Assembly (NCBI GenBank): GCA_037179385.1
Contig: CM074190.1
Span: 9,325,784 to 9,389,783 of the forward strand
Reading direction: 5' to 3'
From: Holothuria scabra
Lineage: Eukaryota > Echinodermata > Holothuroidea > Aspidochirotida > Holothuriidae
DNA: 64,000 bases
Positions 11,025 to 21,908 of the stretch are shown here, piece by piece; position 1 is the first letter of the stretch, and every line of letters starts with the position of its first letter. The notes beneath the pieces are model-generated. The model saw only the letters and a list, made by a program, of their open reading frames with translations, did no database searches and had not been told where the DNA came from. Both the position numbers and the translations under genes were made by a program.

Positions 11025-11730
11025 ACACCACATCTCGAACATCTGAAAGTTTAACTACAAAATGTAAATGTTCTCAGTCAGTACTAGGTACCTGCGCCTA
11101 GCAACTAAAGTGCAGTGTGCAGAGAAAATTGAAGTTTCCAAGACAAGTGAAGACTTTAACCATAAAATTTACATAAATAACTTAGCAACCATCACTTTTT
11201 ATGCAAAAAAATGCAACGTCTTCTGTCTCCTTGCCAAAGAGCATGCTCTCAAATTCTCAAAGACATTGAACCACTGATCAAGTCACATTCCCCTTGCTCT
11301 AAAGATATTTGATCCACTGGCTAGTGTGACAATATCTCAATATCTTTTTGATATAAAAATTGACAGAAGAAGTAGGAGCTAAGGGTTGCAAATTGAATAA
11401 ATTTTACAAAAATGTTAATGGTATAATCTCAAATATTAAGGTTGTTAAAATATTAAGGAAAAAAACAAAAACTATAAACTTTATAAGGTGGCAGCAACCA
11501 TTGACAGAAGAAGTAGAAAAGTGTGTTACAACATAAATAAATATTACAAAAATGTCTTTTAAGTATCATAATTTAGAGCAATTCTGTAGTTTCCCACAGT
11601 AATGCCCTGGGTAAAATTTCTATTAAAGACATAATTCATGAGTTGGTAGTACTTACAAAAGCTAAATACTGTAAAGGTTTTACATCAACAAATAGGACAG
11701 AAACAAGTATAACATTAAAGGAAAACAATT

Positions 11731-11931
11731 AATAACTGTGAAATGAGTTTAGACTCAGTGTGACAGTGTCACTTGAGGGTAGTTGTGTTGTAATCAATTT
11801 TTTTGAATTCCCATCTTCATCACTCAATTTCTTTAGAGAAGTTGCTATCAATTGGTTTTGTAGAATGAAAGAGCAAAGAGCAATCATTTTTGCCAACTTC
11901 AGCTGAAGCTTCTGCAAACAAGACTCACCAA
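11731..11931 (-). other. exon-like open stretch, unassigned
   Basis: On the minus strand a good acceptor (TTCTTTTATTTTAG) at 11932-11945 is followed by an open frame of about 66 codons that begins with residues VGESCLQKLQLKLAKMIALC and ends at a TAA near 11731. The composition (leucine/serine-rich, helical at the start) could be a terminal exon. I do not recognise it, and it does not match the CPS1-like remnants upstream. It may be chance. Confidence 0.25.
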
Positions 11932-12123
11932 CTAAAATAAAAGAAAATGATAAGGACATGTTAAATAAGGTAAAGATGATATAATTGTGTAAAGATACAG
12001 AAGTAAAAGAGGAGGGGATGAGGTTAGAGAGGGAGATGTACATTTAGTTTTAGGAAAAAATAAATCTCACCAAACTATAAACATTATATTTTAACTTGAT
12101 GATGATTACATTTAGCAAATTCA

Positions 12124-12355
12124 TGTTATGCTGCATGGTTTGCAGACTATTGCATTAGGTAACCCTGCAACATTTGCCCCTCGTCTTCTTTGTCCCTGGC
12201 TTTTTATCAGGTATGCCAAACTATGTTGTGCTTCAACTTTGAATTTAACTTTGTGAGTCAGAGCAGAATATGGTGCCAACACTTTTGTGAGACTGTGTGT
12301 GCAATGGTTATAGTCTCTCACAGTACAACAACTTTGAGCTGACAGATCCTTATAC
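12124..12355 (-). other. exon-like open stretch, unassigned
   Basis: An acceptor-like TTGCAG on the minus strand precedes an open frame of about 76 codons (YKDLSAQSCCTVRDYNHC near the start, PNAIVCKPCSIT at the end, then a stop). Cysteines are frequent. No donor was identified before the stop. No family recognised. Confidence 0.22.
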
Positions 12356-13584
12356 CTGCAACTGTAAAGAATTTTTTGACATGCCTCCCTGATTTGCCTG
12401 GATATCTTACTAAAGGACTTGACCTCATCTTTTACCCTTTTTAATGAATTTTACCCCAACAGTGCACCATTTTCTTTTCTACATGGCCCTTTACAACATA
12501 TTTGTGTTGGTGTGTCAGTCGAAGTCCTATCCAACTAAACTAACTTACAACACTTCATGGTAATTCCTGCCTGTTGTAAGATGTGACTGAAAGAAATTAT
12601 TTGGTATCTTAATTGCGTTTGAAAAAACTAGAAGACTAGAACTTGAACCATATTTTAATATTTGCTTTTTATCTATATATAGTTACAACTATATGACACA
12701 TTTGTGTAAGTGTGTTTAATCTCATCTAACTAGCTCACAATACATCAGTATGCATAATATGTCCATTGGCCCAAAATTATAAAGTGCCTTAAAATGTAAT
12801 CTTCATGACCTAAATGAGCCTCACCTCAAAGTTAGTAAGAAGGGGAACACCAGAGCCCACTGCAGACCTCCTGATCAAATAGTTGTCCTTAACAAAGTTT
12901 GTGTTGTGGTTGGGATGTTTGATCACTAGGTCAATGGTTCTCTCTTAAATTAGTCTACAAGGTCAAATAAAAGATACCAGAAACTTTTAGAACTGAACTG
13001 AAAACAACATTCAAACACAAAAATGGGTTGAACATTTCTTTACAATTTTACACAGTTTCATGCAATAGAAACAAATTAACAAATAAAGAGTAACCTTGAC
13101 TGGCACAACTTAAAAAAAAAATAAAAAAATAAAAATAAAGAAAGAACTTGTACCAAGGTATTTCCTCTAATTTTAGCTACATGTTTTAGTGATGTCCATT
13201 AAATAATTGAAGTTTGTTGTAGCAAGTTACCATGGAACCTTGACAGCTAAACTGGAAATCAAAGACCACTGGGACATGAACTGGTGGGCATTGAAGGGCA
13301 GTTGTTTCCAACACTTAACCATTACACGTAAGTCATCTACAGCCTATAAATTCATGTCTTAAATCAAATATGGTTCTTTTTGACAGAAACCCACCAGACT
13401 TAGACCTAGTTTGAAATTGTACCAGAAACCCCATTTTAAAGCTTAATTCCCATTGTTTTACATTTTAATAACCTATTGCGAATTGAGTATCTTGTATCTC
13501 AAAGTCAGGATACAAGAAGAGTGACAAAAACTTAAAATAACTTTTTTCTGCAACACAGTACAAGCTTTTAAATAGTGAATAGAT
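12356..13584. other. non-coding, no gene seen
   Basis: AT-rich DNA with an A-rich simple tract at about 13112-13145. Nothing else recognised. Confidence 0.5.
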
Positions 13585-13690
13585 TAATTGGATTTTTATT
13601 GATTGATTTATTGCTTGAAATGGAGTTGCACATCCAGGCATTAGCCCAGGAATAAGTCTCATAATGTCTCAAACAAGATCACAGTTTTGA
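13585..13690 (-). mobile_element. LINE 3'-tail-like fragment
   Basis: On the minus strand the sequence ends in AATAAATCAATCAATAAA, the tandem ATCA-type tail that many CR1/RTE-like LINEs leave. It is short and without coding sequence, so only the tail type is supported. Confidence 0.4.
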
Positions 13691-14236
13691 AATGTCACAT
13701 GGCACACATACACCTCAAAGTCCTTATTTTGCCCAAAAGACTAGACTTTCCTAAGCAGCAACTATAGACATACATGGCGCAGAGTTTGGTACAAGAATTA
13801 ATTTGTAAATGGCAATTTTTTGTTGCAAAAAGGGTATTCACCAAATAAACCTTTATTACCACAATCCCTTGTATTTCTTACTTGAACTAGGGGACTTAAG
13901 GAGAAAAGTGTAATGATGCCAAAAATGTCATCATTGCACATGAGTGCTCTGTTCTGATAAGACTAGTTCATACACTATAACTAATCAGTAAAGAGTGTAG
14001 ACAAATCCAAGTACCTGCTGAAGTCATTATTGGAATCTATCAGCCTTAATTTTATTGTCTTACTGCACTTTAAACCCTCATATTCAGTGAATTTAAAAGT
14101 ATTTCAGTGTGTAATCACTCATGAGACAGGTAAATGAGAAAATGGAAAGATTAAAGCTAATTGACTCCAGCTATGGCTGGATAAATCAAACGGTCACTGG
14201 AATGTTTGTACTTATTAATACCACTCATTTATTTAC

Positions 14237-14355
14237 ATGGTAGCCAGTGTATATTCTATCTCCTCTTCTTCCATGACAGCAAGATGCCAGGTTACAGTAC
14301 AAGCTGGGATGTTGTGATCCTGAAGATATTTGGCAGTTTTTTCAGTTGCAAGTAG
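14237..14355 (-). pseudogene. CPS1-like exon remnant: MGS-like allosteric domain
   Basis: The acceptor CATGTTACAG is followed by 119 bp open in one frame, starting LLATEKTAKYLQDHNIPACT and continuing VTW, with a donor-like GTAAAT after it. The start aligns with the CPS1 MGS domain (ATE.T..WL...N.PA..V.W), which binds the allosteric effector in this family. After VTW the similarity fades into an acidic run (EEEE) unlike the family. The exon before it should encode the end of the second ATP-grasp, but no such exon lies between here and 15325. Confidence 0.78.
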
Positions 14356-15324
14356 CTGTAACATGAGTGAATAAAACATTTGTAAACATCAGAGGGTTAC
14401 TCTTAGTAAGGTATCTGCACATGATAACCTTTCATGATTCAATATATTTCTTTGACAGTTATACTGTGTTACAGTTGGAAAACTTTTCTTTAATTGTTAG
14501 TCATTTGTTATGTTTTGATCAAGTTAACCAAAGAACCAAAAGAAAGTCTCAATTTTCTTGTAGGTGAAAAATTTTAATTGAATCGATTAGGGATAAAACA
14601 GGACTTTGAAGTCACACTGCCTTTGTTTTGTGCTTTTTGGAGGTTAGAGGGGAGGGAGTTGGAAATCTCCCATTCTTTAAATTTTCTGAGCTGGGACAAA
14701 CTTTGGAATCTCTGACAAAATAGATAAAGAGGAATCCATTCCATCATTAGTTATATGGAAATCACATCTTATAGCCACTGTAATTTTCACATATGGTACT
14801 TCTGTTGTTCTGCTTTATATCTACTAGGACGAATGCCACACAAGAACGAGGGTAGAAGTGGGTTGGGTTGCTTCTCTTAACCACCTGTTATTTGTTATTA
14901 GAAATCTTGATGAAGGAAAATCCTTCCAAATCCTCCTGCAGCAGCCCCTTCCTTTCCCCCTTGCTGTATGAGCACCATACAAATAAGGTTTCTGTTCTTA
15001 TACTATCTGTATTCAATTTGAAAGAATATCAGTGTTGGAATGCTGAACATGGAATGAAATGGGTATCCTCCCTTCAGCAATATGATGAATATGAATGATA
15101 AAGATGAGCTAAGTCAATTATCTGAGTATTGTGTATATACTCTTCAATTCTTTTATTTATGAAATGTGGAAGCTTTTACTATTTCAAAATTTCTTTCATC
15201 TCAATCAAGTTTCGAATGAGCCTTTCTGCCTTCCTTTCTGTCCAAATGGTTCCATTTTTTTTTTCAATATTTTTATTAGATAAATCATGGATTTTCTTTT
15301 GAAGTTGCTATGAAGAGTACTCAC

Positions 15325-15396
15325 CACTCCCAATCCATTATAAGTGCATTGCATACAATTTGTTTTGGCTGGATATTCAGCAGCCATTGTGTCAAT
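15325..15396 (-). pseudogene. CPS1-like exon remnant: IDT.AAEYP hinge
   Basis: A textbook exon on the minus strand: acceptor TTCCTTTCAG, 72 bp (24 codons) open, donor GTGAGT. The peptide starts IDTMAAEYPAKTN and ends CTYNGLGV. This matches the conserved CPS segment IDT.AAEYP..TN....TYNG that leads into the second ATP-grasp domain. The residues between TN and TYNG (CMQC) are unlike the usual hydrophobic YLYV, and the expected following exon (the G-C-G-P-Y-x-I-G-S ATP-grasp start) is missing downstream. Splice sites look intact although the protein is degraded. Confidence 0.85.
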
Positions 15397-16587
15397 CTGA
15401 AAGGAACAAACAAATATGCATATTCATTAAAACTTAAATGAAGTAGAAGTAGCTGACCAAATCATTCTAAATTAGAATTGTCACATTCTTATCATGTGTC
15501 AAAAGTATTAATACTTTCTTGCTACAGGTTTATACTGATTCTTTATTCATGCACCAAAATTTGGATTAGTGTGGTAACTTCTGTTTCATGGTTCTGTGTT
15601 CTGAGCGGAGGTGAGAAAGGGGGGATTTGTTCCCCCCTTTCCCATAGGTTTTCAAAAGAAGGTGGGTATAATCCCCCCCTTTTCATTCCATAAAAATTAA
15701 AAAAATTGTCAATGTGTTGGATTCTTTTCTAAAGAGAGGACACTTTTCAGCAATGTATGAACATACGTAAATAAATGACCTTTAAAACCCTTCAAATTGC
15801 AACTTACAGTACAAGGGCATTGAAGGAAGCTTTTGTCCCCCTGAACCCACTTATATTTTAAACCTAACACAATCAATTTGGACTTGGAGTTTAGCCATAA
15901 TCAGTCCCCACCCTATGCTGTTTTGGGGGAATCTCTGTGGTTGGTTGTTGATGACGGTTAGTTTTTGAGAGCCATTTGGCAATATTTTTTCTCACTAAAC
16001 TATGAAATTTAGGATTGTACAGTAACTTATGTTGTTTTCCTAAGTGAAAGAGGATATCAAATGTACTGATTTCTAGGACAGCTTATCTCATCAGATATTG
16101 TATTACCATTTTCCATGACTATTGTTTTCTTTTTTGCTCTGTTTTAAGAACAAATAGCACCCAGGGGGCTAGGCATGACTGGATGCTTTACAAGAATACA
16201 ACCATTCAACAATAGTATAAACTTAAAGAATTACTTTATAAGTACAGTAAGTACCACAAAATGCAATGCAAAGAACATAAGAACCAAAGAGAAATACAAC
16301 TGGAGAAGGAAAAAGAAAATGTAGAATAAGAAGAAAGAGGAGAAAGTTAACTTACTCCCTCAAGACAGTGCTCTCTACAAAGATTAAAGAGAACTTCTTT
16401 GATAGTCTTCCTATTACAATATATTAAGCTTGCTCAACAGAAAAATATCAATCCACTTTTACCATTCATAAAAAAATCATTTAGCTTATCATGATTTTTG
16501 CAATGTAATATTCAACAACAACATAAAAGCTGACTTCTTTCGCAAGCAAAGAAAAGACTATCCCTGTGAAGTTATATTTATTTTTAT

Positions 16588-17393
16588 ACCCCCTGTCACA
16601 CAATTCCAGGCAAGCAATGTGTGCAACTTGCAGGTGACAATTTTTACTGCCCTCAGCTCCACGCAGGTAGCACGGACCTAACCTATCTCACCCGTATCTT
16701 GCCCGTACTTGCTCGCAGGAGTGCATAGAAGTGAAAGTTGCCCGCAGTCAAGTTTAGAACAGGCCCACAACTTGTTCCAAGTGAATTGCACAAGTTTGCC
16801 CACAGATGTTTACGCAGAATGCCAGCATGGGGGCCCATAGCAATAGCAAGTCACCAGCAACTAGCTAACCTCCTTGAAGAAAATAGTTTGGTTGTGACCA
16901 TGTGGCAATTTGGAACAAGCCTGTATCAGATGCAGGCATGGAGCGTGGAACTTGGGGGCAAGGGACTGTGATGGTACTGCCAACTTGCATTCCAAGCATC
17001 AATTCTGTGGGTATGGTGCAAGGAAAGTGAGGGCATGTTGCAGGCAAGTTACTTTTCTCCTCTGGTACACAGGGGTTTACTGCAGAAAAGTTGTTGGCAT
17101 TCTGCTATACCTCTGCTATATAAATATGTCACCAGTCGGCTGGGGTAAACCTTGCACATTGCAGGCAACTCCCACCCAGGTGACATGTAACTACCATGAA
17201 TGTAATCTACAGTGCCATTGAGCATCTTTGAGCTGACATGGAACTCCAAGAACATGCAAAACCCATGCAAGTATCACACGTCAGTAAGTTTCATGTGAAA
17301 CTCTCCAAAATCTAATTGACCTGCCTCAGAAATTTTCCTGTGTGAAAAAACACCCTTGCCCATATAGCCTGCCCAGAAAAGTGTGACAGGGGT
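16588..17393. mobile_element. non-autonomous DNA transposon with ~28-bp inverted ends
   Basis: The left end ACCCCCTGTCACACAATTCC and the reverse complement of the right end ACCCCTGTCACACTTTTCTG pair over about 28 bp, with GGCA.GC continuing inward. The interior is GC-richer than the flanks and contains many repeated GCAAGT/TTGCAGG words, often in inverted orientation, so it can fold extensively. TA dinucleotides flank both ends, which could be a TA target duplication, but the exact border is uncertain by a few bases. The short open frames inside (16738-17270, both strands) have no transposase signature. It sits between CPS1-like remnants at 15.3 and 18.7 kb, so it entered an intron or the decaying gene. 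Confidence 0.75.
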
Positions 17394-17579
17394 TTGTAAA
17401 TGATGAATTTAACCACATGATGAGCTTCTAAAATAGCCTTTTAACTTTGATTATTGTGAAGCTCAAACCAAATTGTAGAATGGTTTAGAACAGTTACCAT
17501 AATTCAACATAATTTAAAAACGTTAGGATTCTGTTCTTTATCCTTTCTCTCTCCTCTTTCCCCTTTCTCTTCTATCTCT

Positions 17580-17797
17580 TTTGACCTCTTTTTTTCTGTT
17601 GGATTTACAGTTATATGTTAATTTATACATATATATATATTGTTTTCTTTACATGGTCACTAGCTTTGATAACAGTTTCCTTCTGTTTTCAAGTGTCCTT
17701 CATATGTTGTTTGTAATATCACATTATGATTGTTTTGTAACTTTTTTTTCGACAAACATATGAAAAATAAATTTGAATTGAATTGAATTAAACTGAA
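17580..17797 (+). mobile_element. LINE 3' end, 5'-truncated
   Basis: A T-rich untranslated-like stretch ends in AAATAAATTTGAATTGAATTGAATT, that is, a GAATT tandem tail following a polyadenylation-like AATAAA. This is characteristic of the 3' end of several invertebrate LINE families. No RT coding sequence is attached. A short AT microsatellite lies at about 17626-17640. Confidence 0.55.
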
Positions 17798-18609
17798 TAC
17801 AGAAACTAGAAGTCCAGCTCACATTTAGATAAGTAAAAACTGCATAAAAATCTGTGAAGTCTTTGGAGTGCTTTTCGAAAATATTGAAAAAACCGAGCCT
17901 TAAAGGATCACATTGTTTGAAGTAATTACATCCTGGCAAATAACTTTTTATAACATTAAAAGTAGAGTAACTCACTGGTTAACCATAAATATGCAATGTT
18001 ATAAATGTCATATCAATGGGAGATATTTCTAAGGAAAAAAAAAATACAATCTGTTGGATCTGGCTGCAGTGTCAACAAATTGGGGACTACATGACAATGC
18101 TAACACAAACTGTTTGAAATTTTTGAATCCTAATTCGCAATAGTTTTGTGCGTAATTTGGTAGAAGTATCTTGTCACAAATTTTTGAAAACCATTAAATA
18201 CTCTTCCATGTTTGCTGATTGTCCTGATCACTTTAATTGAATGCTGTCTATGGCATTCAACATTTTGTACTACAATTTAGACCCGAAGCTTCAAAAATTT
18301 TTATGCAATATTCCAATTTCTTGAGACCCTTTTTTTCCATTCAACTCCTGGATGGGTCATATCAAAGACTCTATCAACCTACTGCCAATGTGCTTGATGT
18401 TAATCAAGAGCAATGGAGTAGGGAAAAACAAGCCTGTGAGCCACAACTGTATAAAAGACTTGACCGCTCTGATGCAAACCAGCTGGTTAGAAACTAAACT
18501 GTAAAACCTCATCTAACTAACTGACCTCTCTTCTCAAAGTTCTTTGGTACAAATAAAGCTTCCCTGCCATGATTTACCTCTGCTGTAAAACCCAAAGGCA
18601 AATTTCATA

Positions 18610-18723
18610 ACTCAGCTGAAGCTCCTGGCTTCTTCCTCTGAAAATTTTCAACAATCACTGATTTGAACATCTGAGAAACCTGCTGCTTTTGCTTCTTGCA
18701 ACAGCTCTCTGTCCATAGTTTGG
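18610..18723 (-). pseudogene. CPS1-like exon remnant: LL..AK..GFSD.QI
   Basis: The acceptor TCTCTTTCATGTTAG is followed by residues TMDRELLQEAKAAGFSDVQI. This matches the CPS large-subunit segment T.E.L..AK..GFSD.QI in the central domain before the IDT.AAEYP hinge. An in-frame TGA follows within a few codons, and the downstream words EEEAR resemble the family's next helix (TEAQTR). The stop marks the copy as non-functional. The next exon in the pathway, 15325-15396, lies 3.2 kb downstream on the same strand. Confidence 0.8.
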
Positions 18724-18834
18724 CTAACATGAAAGAGAAAAAATTCATATCAGATAGACAACAGTTTTTATGTAGAATCATGTTAACACTAGCATGACCA
18801 ATTTGCAGGTAAATGTAATGTAATGTTGTTTACA

Positions 18835-18950
18835 GCAACGTAATGTTGTTTTTCTAATTTTTATTTATTTATTTTTTTATTGTTTGTTCGTTCATTTGTT
18901 TGATTATTTATTTTGATTTTTCCTATTTTTTAACTCTCCAACATCTCATA
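18835..18950. repeat. T-rich simple sequence
   Basis: A run of TTTATTTATTTATTTTTTT-like units, low complexity. It may be the reverse-oriented tail of a dead retroelement, but nothing recognisable is attached. Confidence 0.6.
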
Positions 18951-20106
18951 GCAAGAAACCAGCCTATCCCATCAGCTGAAGTTGTTATGCAGAGGACTGA
19001 GCGCTTTCCTTCATTATAAAAAGTCTGCTTTCCTTTAATTGTCAATTTTGGGTCACACACTTTATTAGTTCATTTTTTACCTCATAGTTTAATTAAAAGG
19101 GGTTGGTTCTTCTTGAAGAAACAGTTAAAATATGAATATTTTGTAATAAAAGTGAGGATATGTATGGAAATAATACACTATTCATACAAATGTACAATAC
19201 CTTGCTGACAGTCAAAAAATAGAGATATTTTGAAGAATTTGATTGGGAGATGCTTGAGCTGTTATTTTGAGAAGACCCCCTACTGTCTACCATCAATCAG
19301 TACTTTTGAAGCAAACAGATAGGCCAGAGCACTTTTGTGAAAGACAATTGTAAACATGTATAGGAGTATGCACAAACAACTGGGTTTCCTCATAAAACAA
19401 AAAAATTAATCTCATGTTTCAACCAGCAAAACTGACCACATTTTAACAAGGGTTGCCTGTGCATATGTGTGCAGTCACAGGATGAATAAGAACTGTTTTC
19501 CCCACTGAAACTTTGGTGAAATTCCAGTTACTTCAAGAAGTAGCACAATTGTTGTCAAGTTTATGTTTTGATCGATACAGAATTAGGCCTATGTGTAATA
19601 TACGCAAACTTGCCTAAAACATGACCCACATAAAAGAAAAAAATTGTTTTGAAAAGGAATACTGAAATAGCACAAGAAAGCAGTTATGATCAAAGAAGAC
19701 TAGCAAAATTACTGTTATTAACCTCCCATCTGGTACAGGGTATACAATGATGAAAATCAATAATCTCCCCCTTCCTAAAACCACCAAGAAGGGCTTTGCA
19801 TTAGACACTTAAATAAGTTGGTTATCTAGGAACACTATTATCATGCCACATTGAACATCCACACAGTACACACTGACTTCTATAGGAAACACAGTTATGC
19901 TTAAAAATAACAGTCAAAACCAAACTAGAAACTTGTCTTAGTACACCCTTCTTGATTTAAGGCTAATCACTCTGCTTTGCTCTTTGTTAAATCATTTTCT
20001 AAAAACAACCTGTCTTGCCATCCCAATATACCATAGTCACTGCAAATGCAAAACTTCACAAAAAACTGCAGAAAACTAAATCCTTTGAAAAGAGGGACAG
20101 GCAGTA

Positions 20107-20119
20107 CCCCCCCCCCCCC
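20107..20119 (+). repeat. C13 homopolymer
   Basis: Thirteen consecutive C residues. Comparable C or G runs occur at the ends of the hAT-like elements in this window, but no element border was found here. Confidence 0.8.
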
Positions 20120-20404
20120 AAGTGTAAGCACTACCCACACTGGTGGGTTGAGTAAGAAAAGTATTTCGTACATCATTCCACCATCATGATTGTTTGTCAG
20201 GGCAGGGGATATCGACTCTACTTGTTTGACCACAGGCAAATGATCGTATTGAGTATGGTTGTAGGTTGCAGTCTGAGTACTATTTCAGAGAGCTTTGATA
20301 TGAACAAAAAAAAAAGGAATAAAATAAACTCTGAAAACAAACTTGCCTTAAGTCCCTTATTACAACCATATGATGGGTCAAGTGAAACTATCAACCATCC
20401 TCAC

Positions 20405-20534
20405 CAACAGCAGATACAATTTCTAATTGTAATGTTATGTCCCATGATGTTATCTAATTTATGTAGAAACCACTTGTCAATGGAGGTGTTAGGTGGTGTA
20501 TCTGGTCCAGAGAATAAGCATCTTTCAAAGCTTT
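20405..20534 (-). pseudogene. CPS1-like exon remnant: SLD.IH.LT / IDKWFL, frameshifted
   Basis: The minus strand reads KDAYSLDQIHHLT and, after a two-base surplus that shifts the frame, IDKWFLHKLDNIM. Together they match the CPS1 central-domain segment D..SLDEIH.LT.IDKWFL.KM..I. The junction reads CTAACACCTCC where CTAACCTCC would keep the frame, so an AC duplication is the likely lesion. A donor-like GTGAGG follows at 20404. The acceptor side has decayed. The IDKWFL block is strongly diagnostic for this enzyme family. Confidence 0.83.
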
Positions 20535-20948
20535 TATTCAAATTTTGAAAGGAACGAAACTTTGTTTACCTGCTATGAATAAATGGAACGACACATTATT
20601 TAAAACCACTCGGACACAATTCCATATATCTTGTTTCTTCCTTCTCCTACTAATGAATCCCTAAAGAAGCTTCTCCAAGATATTAGGCATTTTCTTTAAA
20701 AAATAAGCATATTACTTTTCTCTGAACAGAAACTAGCTCAATTGGGTGATTTTCCCTTAATTAAATAGATGTTGGTTAATGACACACCAGCATGAATGTG
20801 GTAACTAGGTTAAAAGGTAAATTTGAAGTATGGTTTGAAATATAGTTTAAGTTCAGGTTTGGTTTCACAGAATAGGTTCATATGCTCCGTGGAGTTATTT
20901 CTTATGACAAGTAGGGGATGCTCTGAGCATATTCTAAAATCCCCCAAC

Positions 20949-21016
20949 CTAAAAAGATGGACCATTCTTAAAGCTTTCTGAAGACTCTCTTGAAAGGTAT
21001 GAACAAGAACCATTAC
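20949..21016 (-). pseudogene. CPS1-like exon remnant: VM...TF.ES.QKALRM
   Basis: The acceptor CTCCTTGTTCCAG leads into a 68-bp exon, VMVLVHTFQESLQKALRM, followed by a donor-like AG/GTTGGG. The family sequence is EVMAIGRTFEESFQKALRM, so the ALRM helix is intact while the glycine of AIG is lost. The exon order relative to 21778-21908 and 20405-20534 is as in the intact enzyme. Use of TFQES rather than SFEEA favours the CPS1 type over CAD. Confidence 0.86.
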
Positions 21017-21777
21017 CTGGAACAAGGAGGAAGTTGACAGGACAAACTTGATATTCCACTTTCATAAAAGTTTGTCTTGCAAATATGATCTTAACTCTTT
21101 GTTGCCAGGTTTTGTTGCCAGATGTCATTTTGCTATGCCAATTTTGTTGATGAGAAGAGATCTGAGAACTTCTCAAAATTGCCTACAATGGTCTGCTCCA
21201 TCAATATAAAGAGTGTCCTTCATATGATTTCTTAGCTCACATTGCAGACTGTGGTGGCAGTCAACTAGAATGGCAGTAATTTCTTTTGAGAAGGGAACTA
21301 ACTGTACATAGCTATACAGAGGTTTTTGAGGCAAAACCCTGAGAGTACAGTACTCTCAGATTAATTCAGCATGACAAAGGTGAAAGAGTTTCACTAGAAG
21401 TTTCCTTTTTGATTAGTTTTTGCAACATTACAATATACATTATACATCCCCATATGTTCATACCAATTGGTATGCTGGAAATCAATATAACTTACAGCAG
21501 CATATATTCCTGAATGGGTATGATGAGTTGAAGGGAGTGGTCATTTCATTCTGAATGAAATAAAACTTTATCTGACATAAAACAGGTCACACATATCTGA
21601 AACATGGTTCATGCTGCAACTGCTAAATTAAACAGGAATAAAAACATTGATTAAAAGCTTTAACAAAGACTGTGATGTCAGTAGCAGAGAAATTTGAACC
21701 AACTGCTTCCAGTTACTGGGTTTGACATAATGATTTAATAGATTTTAAAGATTGGGATGTATTTATGTGTAACATAC

Positions 21778-21908
21778 CTCTCCAACATCTTCAGGGCACT
21801 CCACAAATAGGCTCAAAGCATTCAGTGATTGATTGGAGAGTTGCATTCTTTATCTCTGGAAGAGTAATGCCTAAAGCCAACTTAGCTGCTATGCAAGCCA
21901 GAGGATAG
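21778..21908 (-). pseudogene. CPS1-like exon remnant: YPLA.IAAK.ALGI.LPEIKN
   Basis: The acceptor CCCCTTCCAG at 21909-21918 is followed by YPLACIAAKLALGITLPEIK, then N, and further on CFEP. This matches the end of the first ATP-grasp unit of carbamoyl-phosphate synthetase (YPLAFIAAK.ALGIPLPEIKN....CFEPSLDY). After CFEP the family sequence is lost and an in-frame TGA appears before a donor-like GTATGT at 21777. No exon for the preceding conserved block (EVNARLSRSSALASKATG) was found within the kilobase upstream. This is the most N-terminal remnant detected. Confidence 0.87.

Larger units (their letters stand above)
14237..21908 (-). pseudogene. CPS1-like carbamoyl-phosphate synthetase, decayed multi-exon gene
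   Basis: Six exon-sized remnants on the minus strand match carbamoyl-phosphate synthetase in correct order: a first-half ATP-grasp end (21778-21908), two central oligomerisation-region pieces (20949-21016, 20405-20534), two pieces at the hinge before the second ATP-grasp (18610-18723, 15325-15396) and the C-terminal MGS-like regulatory domain (14237-14355). The enzyme makes carbamoyl phosphate from bicarbonate, ATP and ammonia or glutamine. The words used (AAEYP, TYNG, EIKN, CFEP, ATEKTA) are closer to the CPS1/CPS III type than to CAD. Introns are retained, so it is not a processed copy. The glutaminase half, most of the first ATP-grasp and nearly the whole second ATP-grasp are absent, and stops and a frameshift are present. 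It is almost certainly non-functional. Confidence 0.85.

Noticed and set aside
15610..15690. GGGGGGATTTGTTCCCCCC palindrome as a terminator or regulatory hairpin
   Set aside because: Simple C/G runs of this type are frequent in the window, and there is no nearby gene for it to act on.
20109..20548. Plus-strand 120-codon frame at 20186-20548
   Set aside because: It is the opposite-strand shadow of the CPS1-like IDKWFL remnant at 20405-20534.
14237..21908. Functional CPS1 gene
   Set aside because: In-frame stops in two remnants, a frameshift in a third and absence of most catalytic regions rule out a working enzyme at this locus as sequenced.
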